Positions 55,423-63,620 of a DNA stretch of 64,000 nt are shown here, piece by piece. Position 1 is the first letter of the stretch. Each line of letters starts with the position of its first letter. The translations under genes and the position numbers were made by a program. Source of the stretch: Forficula auricularia (lineage: Eukaryota > Arthropoda > Insecta > Dermaptera > Forficulidae); NCBI GenBank assembly GCA_024734495.1, contig JALMQS010000915.1:1-64000 (forward strand). The letters run 5' to 3'. The notes beneath the pieces were generated by a model. That model was not told the DNA's origin and did no database searches. It saw only the letters and a list, made by a program, of their open reading frames with translations.

Positions 55423-55938
55423 CTAATCATTAAATTGAGTGCTTATTTCTTTAAAAGCTGCAAGTCGGGTAACAATAATATGAAGGGCTTTTCGTGATTC
55501 ATTACTCTCGTTATTCAATCCCAAAATTCTTGAAGCTTCTTTAATGAAATATTCCAAATCTTGTTCTTGATTAGATCCATCATATTTATTTGTTAATTGA
55601 GCAATCTGTAATCTTTCCGAACTAAAAGCTTCATCCAAATCATATAATTCAAGTGGAGCCGGAGGGAGATCTCTAAAAGAAGGAGGAAAAACTGCAGGTT
55701 GGAGGGGGGGTAAAGGAGTTTCGAATTGGGGGGTAATCAGACAAAGGGGCTCGTGTTTAACATTCAATTGGGTATAAGCTAAAACAGCTTCGGGAACCAT
55801 ATTTGTACTGATACTAAAAAGACGTTGATTGAAAAGTCGAGTAACATCGTTGGGTATTTCTTCAGCTGCCTCTTGAAGACAAAGCCGAGGACGATCCGCT
55901 AGTTTGCTTATATTGGGTATCATATGGTAATCAGAAAC
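55423..55938 (-). CDS. IFT52: IFT52, terminal coding exon
   Basis: The minus strand starts after the acceptor ATTTTTAG and gives 171 codons ending at a TAA (55423-55425). It matches the C-terminal half of intraflagellar transport protein 52 (OSM-6/NGD5): SDYHMIPN, LNVKHEPLCLITPQFETPL, LQPAVFPPSFRDLPPAPLEL and YDLDEAFSSERLQIAQLTN, then the C-terminal helical region DLEYFIKEASRILGL. IFT52 is a core IFT-B subunit that carries cargo along ciliary axonemes; the C-terminal region binds IFT46 in other species. The phase 0 start joins the exon at 58270. No AATAAA is obvious in the 100 bases downstream. Identification is by recalled family sequence and is strong. Confidence 0.95.
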   Translation of the reverse strand, partial: VSDYHMIPNISKLADRPRLCLQEAAEEIPNDVTRLFNQRLFSISTNMVPEAVLAYTQLNVKHEPLCLITPQFETPLPPLQPAVFPPSFRDLPPAPLELYDLDEAFSSERLQIAQLTNKYDGSNQEQDLEYFIKEASRILGLNNESNESRKALHIIVTRLAAFKEISTQFND

Positions 55939-56048
55939 CTAAAAATGTTAATTTATTTATTAATAACTTCAAATGTAGGTACTTAAATAATAAATATAAT
56001 AATAGAAAATATCAAATATAAATATACCTATACTTATATATATATATT

Positions 56049-56331
56049 CTTCTTCTTAGAGTGCCATGCCCGAAACGGGCGTCGGCGCCTCTCCACATAT
56101 ACCTGTGCTGAGTGTGTTTAGTTGTTTTACACAAGTATACGGGACCTACTTTTTAACGCCGGTTCTGAACGGCTAGTTTGGAGAGGTTGACTAGGCAATT
56201 ATACTCTTGGTAGTTTGCCATTGCTTTCCAAGAGGAGGCTACTGCAAATATCTGCCGAGACTCAGTCTCGAACCACCATAATTCAGCTCACCGGCCCGAC
56301 ACTCTAACCACTGACCCACAGTCGCCTCCAT
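56049..56331 (-). mobile_element. tRNA-derived SINE, copy 2
   Basis: Reverse-strand copy of 35300-35581, carrying GTGGGTCAGTGGTTAGAG (box A-like), a degenerate box B (GGTTCGAGACTG) and the TTCTTCTTCTT tail complement. It lies in the IFT52 intron between exons 58270 and 55938, between ATATATATATT flanks. Confidence 0.88.
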
Positions 56332-56410
56332 ATATATATTAGGAGTATATTTTTTATCAATTGGGCAATGTCCAAACTTGACAAAAGGGTTTGGAACAAC
56401 ACTCTCCTCA

Positions 56411-56711
56411 AATTGAAAGTTTTTTGCCGAGAGTAGCAGAATTTTTATATATTGAAGGAGACAATAAAATAGTGTGTCTTCAGCTGGAATTATACATTTT
56501 ATTTATAACGAGACTATAGTTTCTAGAGCTTTGCTCTCTTCATCAGTCTATTACAATTGATTCGCAGGAATTAATGTACTAATAAATACATTAATTCCTG
56601 TGAATCAAATGTAACAGACTGATGAAGAGGGCAAAGCTCTAGAAACTATAGTCTCGTTATAAATAAAATTTATAATTCCAGCTGAAGACACACTATTTTA
56701 TTGTCTCCTTC
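56411..56711. mobile_element. Fold-back retroelement, family 1, 301 bp, hammerhead-like loop
   Basis: The flanks AACACTCTCCTCA and AACACACCCCTCA agree at 11 of 13. The left arm starts AATTGAAAG and GCCGAGAGTAGCAGAA; the right arm ends CTCCTTCAA. The loop carries the best hammerhead-like core of the window at 56612-56659. It sits in an IFT52 intron. Confidence 0.85.
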
Positions 56712-56739
56712 AACACACCCCTCACCAAAAATACCAAAA

Positions 56740-56890
56740 TCCTCGTTTAGAAGGCCTGTGTCCTCTCAACACTCCTCTACGGGGCAGAGACATGGACTAC
56801 GTATTTGAGACAAGAAAAACGCCTAAATATATTTCACATCCGTTGGCTGAAGCGGATCCTGGGGATACACTGGACTGACTTCAAAACCAA
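56740..56890 (+). pseudogene. LINE reverse transcriptase fragment (second family)
   Basis: KACVLSTLLYGAETWTTYL followed by RLNIFHIRWLKRILGIHW is the post-RT region of an RTE/craniofacial-type LINE, distinct from the 47685 family. Only about 50 codons remain. It is plus strand, within an IFT52 intron. Confidence 0.8.
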
Positions 56891-57161
56891 CTTCTAATCA
56901 AGTTAGCGCATGTTCAAGCCCGACTCGCTGCAAATATTTGACCGGCTTTAATCTGATCCCTACACTAATTTACACACACTTTCACACACACACGAACACT
57001 CAATGGCCAGAATGGACTATAGTTCCCGAAAGCCATAAAAAAAATTAAAAATTAACTTTTTAAGAAAAAGCAAGCGAGTTTCTTGAATCTTGAAAAAGAT
57101 GGTAGGTATTTTTTCGAAATTCAAATATCACAGGAGGCTTTCTAATCACCACAACATTTTT

Positions 57162-57858
57162 ACTTTACCATACAGGGTATGGTCAAGTTGTGTAATCGTG
57201 CATGAAAAAAGTGGTTTTTTGCTTCTTTTATTTCGAAATATCTCAAAAACGGCTGAAACTTTTTGATTAAAAAAATTGGGCGAAACCATGGCATTTGGGT
57301 CTACAAAAAAGCTCTAATAAGTGAACATCAAAAAAATTATATTTTTCGAGATAATAACTGTTTTATCAAAATGTCTGTTAGTCTGTGCGTTGCCAAATTT
57401 CGTGGAGGAGCTAGCTCAAAAACTACTGTGAATATCAAAACCAAATTTCACACGTAGTTTTGATGCATTGAGATTAAGAGCTGATTAGATTTTGGTGCAT
57501 ATCGACCCAAAATTAAGGGGGGAGGGGGGGTTAAATTTAAAATTATAATATTTTCAAACTAAAAAAACAAGAAAAATGAAATATACTATAAAATAAACCT
57601 GTAATAACGAAAATATTTTTTTCTGGCGCCAAAATTAGGAATGTGGGGGGGGGGGTCAAAAATAAAAATCTAGGACATTTGAGCAAACTCAACCAAATTT
57701 TGTATACATAATCAGTGGGCCCCTAGAACACTAAAAATGCAAAAACTAAGCGCCCAAAATGGGGGGGGGGAGGTCAAAAAATGAAAATCTAGGCCCTTGC
57801 ACCAAACTCAACCAGAAGTGTATGGTCACATCAGAACGTGTCAATTTATTTTTTGTCT
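57162..57858 (+). mobile_element. Helentron-like family B element (copy B7)
   Basis: ACTTTACCATACAGGGTATGG at the 5' end, GTGTATGGTCACATCAGAACG at the 3' end, and one 190-bp unit (57545-57725). It lies in the IFT52 intron, opposite in strand to the gene. Confidence 0.85.
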
Positions 57859-57989
57859 GGTATAATGTTTAAAACACATTTAAAAAAATATATATTTTAT
57901 GTTCTTTTCAAAAATATATTCAGTTTTTTCTAGTTCAATTTTTTCATTTTTTTTATACCTCTTCAAAATGTGGTAGACCTTTATGACCC

Positions 57990-58070
57990 ACCCTATATAA
58001 TATATGTGTGTATGTTTATTTGCATCAAGCAGGGGACAACCTCTTTGTTTCTTTTTATGATCTAATTAGA
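57990..58070. repeat. Family 2 fold-back fragment
   Basis: ATGTGTGTATGTTTATTTGC, ATCAAGCAGGGGACAACCTC and TTTGTTTCTTTTTATG match the right arm of 10580-10759. Confidence 0.75.
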
Positions 58071-58269
58071 TACATTATGACTTTAGAACCAATTTTTCAC
58101 TGCCATTTAAAAGACTTAATTTAAAATGGTTTTTTCATAATTCTTTGGTAGTTCAATGAGAAGCTTAATTTGAAAAAACATACAGATCATAGATGCTATT
58201 AGTCGAAATTTTTCAGCTGTTTATCACATAATTTTATATAAAATTTGAAATAATGTAAGCAAAGCCTAC

Positions 58270-58394
58270 CTCAGGATCTTCAGCATCAATCTGATTCAAT
58301 TCATAAGATGATGCTAAAAATTTGAATATAACATCCCGTATCTTGTCATTGTCTTCTTTATCAATATATTTATCAGTAAAAATTTCGCAAGAAC
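58270..58394 (-). CDS. IFT52: IFT52, internal exon
   Basis: The 125-base minus-strand exon has acceptor TTTTTTTTTAG and donor GAG|GTAGGC. It encodes GSCEIFTDKYIDKEDNDK (first Gly codon shared with the previous exon) and IRDVIFKFLASSYELNQ, ending IDAEDPE, the segment that in other IFT52 proteins reads GSxxxFxDxYxDKEEN and LNQIDAEDPE. It enters with two bases of a codon, exactly complementing the exon at 61276, and leaves in phase 0 for 55938. Confidence 0.95.
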
Positions 58395-58754
58395 CTAAAA
58401 AAAAACAAAAACATAATGATTAATAATAATTAATATTAATACTAAGACTTAATATTAAGACTATAGATTTGAAAATTAAATTTTATTTTATAAATTAAAT
58501 TAGAAAAAAAGGAATATGTTTTAGAGACAGAAGGACCAGCCAAGATTGGATGCGGTGGGAAGCTCTAAACAGCTGAGCTACAAACCCAAATTTGGAATTT
58601 GGCAAGGTGGCTTTAAAAAAATGTGAATCATTTTCCAAGCTTTGGTGTTGGAATTCATTAAGAAGTGTTATATCGTCGCCTTAGAGTGTAAATCTGCTAA
58701 CTCACAACAAGGAAATTTTACAGGGCAGAGAAAAAACAAACAAAATTTAATATT

Positions 58755-59420
58755 AATATGAAAGATTTCAATTTGCCGATGGTAATAGATTCAAATTTAC
58801 TAGAAAATCATAAGATGGTGTCATCTATTAAATCCGATGGAATGGAATATTTTTAATTATATGTCAGAGGGGTTCGCATCCCGCAGGTGAGCCAGATGGC
58901 CCGGATTGCTGTTACTGGCACTCGGGTTCGATTCCCGAGGGGGTGAAAAACAACCCCTCATATAATATAATATAAAAATATTCCATTCCATCGGATTTAA
59001 TAGATGACAACATCTTATGATTTTCTAGTAAATTTGAATCTATTACCATCGGCAAATTGAAATCTTTCATATTAAATTAGGAAAAGTCATTCCATTGCCC
59101 TTCGAATTTTGAATCTCTTCAAAATTCGAAACACTCAACGACCTTTATTTAAATTATATGGCATGGCTATATGTTTAAATTTAGAATCACTATATCGCGA
59201 AATTTTACAAATTAAGATAACAATCTTTGAGTAAAATATTTTACGCGTGTACATATGTCAGAGAGGTTCGCATCCCGCAGGTGAGCCAGATGGCCCGGAT
59301 TGCTGTTACTGGCACTCGGGTTCGATTCCCGAGGTGGTGAAAAACAACCCCTCTGACATATAATTAAAAATATTCCATTCCATCGCATTTAATAGATGAC
59401 AACATCTTATGATTTTCTAG
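58755..59420. mobile_element. D-type fold-back element, two tRNA-like units, 13-bp TSD
   Basis: AAAATTTAATATT flanks it at 58742-58754 and 59421-59433, and the intact MITE at 32886 supplies the empty site. It contains CAATTTGCCGATGGTAATAG at the left, two direct tRNA-like units (58872-58945 and 59265-59340) and inverted arms (ATCTATTAAATCCGATGG / CCATCGGATTTAATAGAT). Terminal helix AATAGA/TCTATT. Between the units is a separate piece, TCTTTGAGTAAAATATTTTA. Confidence 0.87.
58872..58945 (+). repeat. tRNA-like unit in D-type loop
   Basis: GAGCCAGATGGCCCGGATTG is a weak box A region; CTCGGGTTCGATTCCCGAG is a perfect box B in a 6-bp stem with the standard 7-base loop. There is no acceptor helix in the expected place. 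Identical copies occur at 59265-59340 (plus) and 54880-54955 (minus). Confidence 0.65.
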
Positions 59421-59611
59421 AAAATTTAATATTGTTGTTATGGAAGGAAACTATTTTTCACATTTTTTCTACAACTTACGATCGTAATTTTAAGTAGCCG
59501 TTTTACTTGGACGATGCTGCATCTCTTTTTCTTTCCAAAGGTATTAATAATGTCATATATAATAAAAAATGAAATTAGCAGGTTTACACTCTAAGCCGAC
59601 GATATTTGTAA

Positions 59612-60660
59612 ATTTTTTTATACGATGTGTTAGACCCTATTCCAATAAGTATAGACTACAAGCAATTCACATATTATAATTCATCATAAAAGTTTTTACA
59701 TCTAAACAAGATAATAAAGTATCAAATTTAAGTAAAATAACAATTATTATTGTTATTCAATTCCACCAATATCAGAATTTGATGTGACAAATCAGAGGAA
59801 AAAAGACAATTATAAACAGTGTTAAAACATGCGATCAATTGCGACGTTTCGCCAATTTATTATGGATTCATCAGGCTCTTGATCAAATTTATAAAATCAA
59901 GAGCCTGATGAAGCCATAATAAATTGGCGAAACGTCGCAATTGATCGCATGTTTTAACACTGTTTATAATTGTTCCTTTTTTTCCTCTGATTTGTCACAT
60001 CTAATTAAAATAACAATATTTTTAAATAGATATGTGATTTTTTTCTTAGAGGATGAAGAATGATTTTATTATTTCTTTTATGCAAGATGTTTCAAAAATC
60101 CAACCATTATTCTAATGTTAACTTTAAATCAAATTTACTTATGTGAAATATGACCTGACGATTAGTTTAATAATGAGCTAGGAACCTCGTATTTTAATAA
60201 TTCACATTTAAGTTGACAAAAAGCTTCTTAAGTTAAAGCTTAAGGGTGATTTTGATGTTTAAGAAGCTTTTTGTCAACTTAAATGTGAATTATTAAAATA
60301 CGAGGTTCCTAGCTCATTATTAAAAAAAGTATGTAATAAAATAGGTTCCTAGCTCATTATTAAACTGATCTCGTCTGCCTAAAGGTCATATTTCACATAA
60401 ATTTTATTTAAAGTTAACATTAGAATAATGGTTGAATTTTTAAAACATCTTGCATAAAAGAAATAATAAAATCTTTCTGTTCATCCCCTAAGAAAAAAAT
60501 CACATATCTATTTAAAATATTGTTATTTTAATTAAATTTGATACTCTATTATCTTGTTTAGATGTAAAAACTTTTATTATGAATTATAATATGTTAATTG
60601 TTTGTAGTCTATTCTTTTTGGGAATAGGGCCTAAAATATCGTATAAAAAATTTACAAATA
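59612..60660. repeat. Palindromic element of about 1 kb, interrupted
   Basis: Arms of some 400 bases: TTATACGATGTGTTAGACCC at left against GGGCCTAAAATATCGTATAA at right; AACAAGATAATAAAGTATC / GATACTCTATTATCTTGTT; and an inner perfect pair CTAGGAACCTCGTATTTTAA / TTAAAATACGAGGTTCCTAG around 60175-60320. A Penelope-type inverted pair (59745-60005) is inserted in the left arm. Intronic to IFT52. Confidence 0.8.
59745..60005. mobile_element. Inverted pair of hammerhead-bearing units, 12-bp TSD
   Basis: TAAAATAACAAT flanks it at 59733-59744 and 60006-60017; the right arm of the surrounding palindrome gives the empty site. The two units face each other around 59890 and each carries a hammerhead-like core; the plus copy (59905-59937) is CTGATGAAGCCATAATAAA then TTGGCGAAACGTC. 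The outer ends are ATGTGACAAATCAGAGG and its inverse. Confidence 0.85.
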
Positions 60661-60858
60661 TCGCCGTCTTAGAGTGTAAACCTGCTAACTCCATTTATTA
60701 CCATATATGACATATTAATAACGTTCGAAAGAAAAAGAGATGCAGCATCGTTCAAGTAAAACTGCTACTTAAAATTTACCATCGTAAGTTGTAGAAAAAA
60801 AAATGTTAAAAATAGTTTCTTTCCATAACAACAATATTACATTTTGTTTTTTCTCTGG
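60658..60858 (+). mobile_element. TIR MITE copy 3, 3'-truncated
   Basis: ATCGCCGTCTTAGAGTGTAA and ACCTGCTAACTCCATTTATT begin it and the body follows copy 1 to TTTGTTTTTTCTCTGG, where it stops. Intronic to IFT52. Confidence 0.75.
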
Positions 60859-60859
60859 C

Positions 60860-61275
60860 ATTAAAGCTTAAGAATGATTTTGATGTTTAAATTAATTAAT
60901 TTCAGCAAAAACAATTTAAATAAAGTTTTATTTACTAAGATGTCCTCTAGAAACCAAGTTTTAGACTAATGATTCTTTTAAATATAAGTGGTATGATATC
61001 CTTTGTTAGCAAAAATTTCTTGATAGAGTGATTTTAGCAAAAGAGGTTGTGATCTCATAAAAAATATATAATAATTAAGGGATTAACTTTCCAACTTTTA
61101 ACTAAGAAAACCAGCGAAACTATAAACTCTAGAGGAATAGACAAATTAAAAGGATTATTACTAGAATAATATGAATTATTTTAATTACATAAATAGCATT
61201 CAAAAAATCGAAATCAAATATGAAAATTTAAAATAAATATTGAATATATAATTTTAAAAATATATAAATAAATAC
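60860..61275. other. IFT52 intron sequence
   Basis: AT-rich sequence with no further feature recognised. Confidence 0.5.
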
Positions 61276-61442
61276 CTAATACGACAATTTTTCCAGCCCT
61301 CTTTGTATTAGGACTTCTATGAATGTAAAAAGCACATATTGGACGATTTAAAGGAAATGCGACACTTCCTGTACTTAAAACAGGAATAGCTGGAGAAGCA
61401 ACATTTAAAGTAGATCCAAAAGGATAAACATAGTTCAATTGC
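61276..61442 (-). CDS. IFT52: IFT52, internal exon
   Basis: The 167-base minus-strand exon lies between acceptor TTTCTTTTTAG and donor TTAG|GTATTT. It encodes QLNYVYPFGSTLNVASP, AIPVLSTGSVAFPLNRPI and CAFYIHRSPNTKRAGKIVV, corresponding to the YPFGATLNV..LSTGSVxFPLNRPI core of the IFT52 N-terminal GIFT domain. It starts with one base completing a codon of an upstream exon that must lie beyond 64000. The PLE at 61741-63608 is in that upstream intron. Confidence 0.95.
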
Positions 61443-61997
61443 CTAAAAAGAAAAATAATGTTAACGGATCAGAAATTGTTTGAAATTTATATACATATAT
61501 TTATGATATAAGTAGATGAATTTAAAGTGACCCCAGTGAATTGCGGATAGTGTTAGACATTTGCAATGTCATCAATGAGATGACATGCTTCCTGAATGTT
61601 ATATACTTTATTATAGTAAAATCATAAAACGGTCATCTGACTGGATTGATAATGTAGAAAAAAAAAGTAGATGAATAAGCTTCTGACTAAACTAGTCTAC
61701 TTCTTTCAAAGTAGTTACACATTATTATTATTATGTTGTTAGAGTTCGTGGCTGTGATGAAACTGTATTAGATGAAGGAGGAGGTATCAACCAAAGTTGG
61801 ATGCGCTGGCTTCAATAAATCACCTTGAATAAAACGTTTGGGCCTGAATTTATTTGGCCATCTTCAGTTAATTGGAATACATAATTTACAAATAGATGTT
61901 AACTTTTATGCTTATTATCATAATATTACAGAATTCTCAACCAAACAAAATAATTTAAATAATAATGTTAACACCTTAAAATAATAATAGTAATACA

Positions 61998-62455
61998 AAT
62001 AACCAGATCGGACCATACTATTCTGTTACCTATATTCCCGGCATATCCGAAAAAATAAGAAAACTTTTTCAAATTTACAACGTGAACATTGCCCAAAAAT
62101 ACATACATAGACAATATTCAATTTGTATTTAATAATAAAGATCCAACCCCTAGAGAATTATGTAATAATATTGTCTATCAAATCAATTGTCTAGATTGTC
62201 CACCAAATTCTAGCACCTATATAGGGCAAAGTTCACGATCATTAAAAATTAGGGTCTATGAACACAGATTAAGTGTTCGAAATAAAAAGACAAACACAGA
62301 GTGCTATCCATCCATGCTGCTGAACATAGTCATTCTATTGATTACGATAATGCGCGGATATTATTCAAGATTGATAATTTCTGCAGAAGATCCATAGCCG
62401 AAATGCTATATATAAAAATAGCAGGTGACAAAGCTGTTAATTACTTTATCCAATG
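61998..62455 (+). pseudogene. Penelope-like GIY-YIG endonuclease domain, frame-shifted
   Basis: First frame: YYSVTYIPGISEKIRKLFQ, the linker before the endonuclease. After a shift near 62095: NKDPTPRELCNNIVYQINC, LDCPPNSSTYIGQSSRSLK and IRVYEHRLSVRNKK. After a shift near 62300: AAEHSHSIDYDNARILFK and RRSIAEMLYIKIAGDKAVN. These are the CCHH-like (C-x2-C) region and the GIY-YIG-type YQINC..TYIGQ core of Penelope proteins. Two frameshifts inactivate it. The end is cut by Helentron-like copy A5 right after AVNY. Confidence 0.88.
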
Positions 62456-63041
62456 CGAAGCATGGGAGAAAGTATTGGAATCGCTCTCGCGGCAAGCGCG
62501 ACTTCAAAGGGTCCTCAGGTAAAGACTACGGAACCCATAGACTCAATCAAGGTCACAAATTGAAGTATTCAATGAGATTGAATTTTAGCACGTGACGGTT
62601 TTGCCAAAAATTACCTGGAATCTCGCCGAGAGGCCAAAAAGTGCCATTATTTTTGGAAGTGCGTGGGGATGTATGTATGTATGTATGTGTGTGTGTTATC
62701 GTTTTTTTCGTCCACGATTTTTTCCACACCTTTGCGCTGATTGAAATGAAATTGAAAACCTACCATTAGTTTAACAAAATGAAGCGCTGATTAGTTTTTG
62801 GTACATATCGGTCCACAAACATTAGTACTTTATTCCAGTACTTTTTTAGTTTTTTCTAAATATCTTGAAAATGACTAAACCAATTTTGATGAAAGTTAAT
62901 ATCCTAATTAAGTACCTTGGGGACCACAAAAAAGGTTAAATAAAGTTTTTAGTAAAATTATATTTTAAAGTACTTTACTCAAGAACATATTAATATTTCA
63001 AATGAATTTGGATATAGTTTAGCAACGATCCGTTGCAGTTT
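62443..63041 (+). mobile_element. Helentron-like family A element, short form (copy A5)
   Basis: 5' ACTTTATCCAATGCGAAGCATG, internal GTATGTATGTATGTATG tract at 62671-62690, and 3' palindrome GCAACGATCCGTTGC at 63022-63036. It interrupts the Penelope-like coding remnant. Confidence 0.88.
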
Positions 63042-63434
63042 ATTTTAAAAGAGGTTCCATGTATCTATCCAATATTTACACATCTCTCTTGTGTGATATG
63101 AGCCAACAGTTCTCTTGTTCTTAATATATAAATGCTTAAATAAAAAAAATGGCTTTTTTGAGTTTTTTAATAAATTGGGAGATGGTGATATGTAAACATG
63201 AAATTGCATAATTTGTTTGAATGGGAAGAATGCATGAATTAAAAAGCAATCAAATCTAATTTGCTCGAATGTAAATAAATAAAAATGAGATTTATGATGA
63301 CCTCCCATAAGGGTCAAATATTTAATTATATAGAAAAAATGTATATAAACTCATTACATTCAATCTGAACCTTTGGGCGCAGGCACGTTATAAATTTACA
63401 TGAAGTTTCAAAAACCAACTTGGTTAACTTGTAA
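63042..63434. other. Interior of the Penelope-like element, 3' side
   Basis: No coding motif remains. The 90-codon minus-strand open frame at 63045-63317 is judged a chance frame. Confidence 0.5.
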
Positions 63435-63620
63435 TATTATGATAATAAGCATAAAATATATCAATGTTAATATTTATTTGTAAATTGTGAGCCCAATCAA
63501 CTGAAGATGGCCAAATAAATTCAGGCCGAAAAGTTTTATTCAGGGTGTTTTATTGAACCCAGCGCCTTCAACTTAGGCTGATACCTCCTCCTTCATCTAA
63601 TGTAGTTATATTATGTTATT

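Larger units (their letters stand above)
58668..59613 (-). mobile_element. TIR MITE copy 2, interrupted by a D-type element
   Basis: ATCGTCGCCTTAGAGTGTAA at left and TTACACTCTAAGCCGACGAT at right are the termini seen at 32886-33142. The uninterrupted body would be about 265 bases; the rest is the 666-base D-type insertion. It lies in an IFT52 intron. Confidence 0.8.
61741..63608 (+). mobile_element. Penelope-like element with inverted terminal units, near 12-bp TSD
   Basis: The terminal units (61741-61915 reversed, 63435-63608 direct) contain ACTGAAGATGGCCAAATAAA, TTCAGGCCGAAA and ACCTCCTCCTTCATCTAAT. The flanks TATTATGTTGTT and TATTATGTTATT differ at one base. Between them are the C-terminal coding remnants (61998-62455) and a Helentron-like insert (62443-63041). 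The reverse transcriptase domain is absent, so it is 5'-truncated and non-autonomous. Inverted or tandem terminal repeats and 10-15 bp duplications are known traits of Penelope-like elements. Confidence 0.85.
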
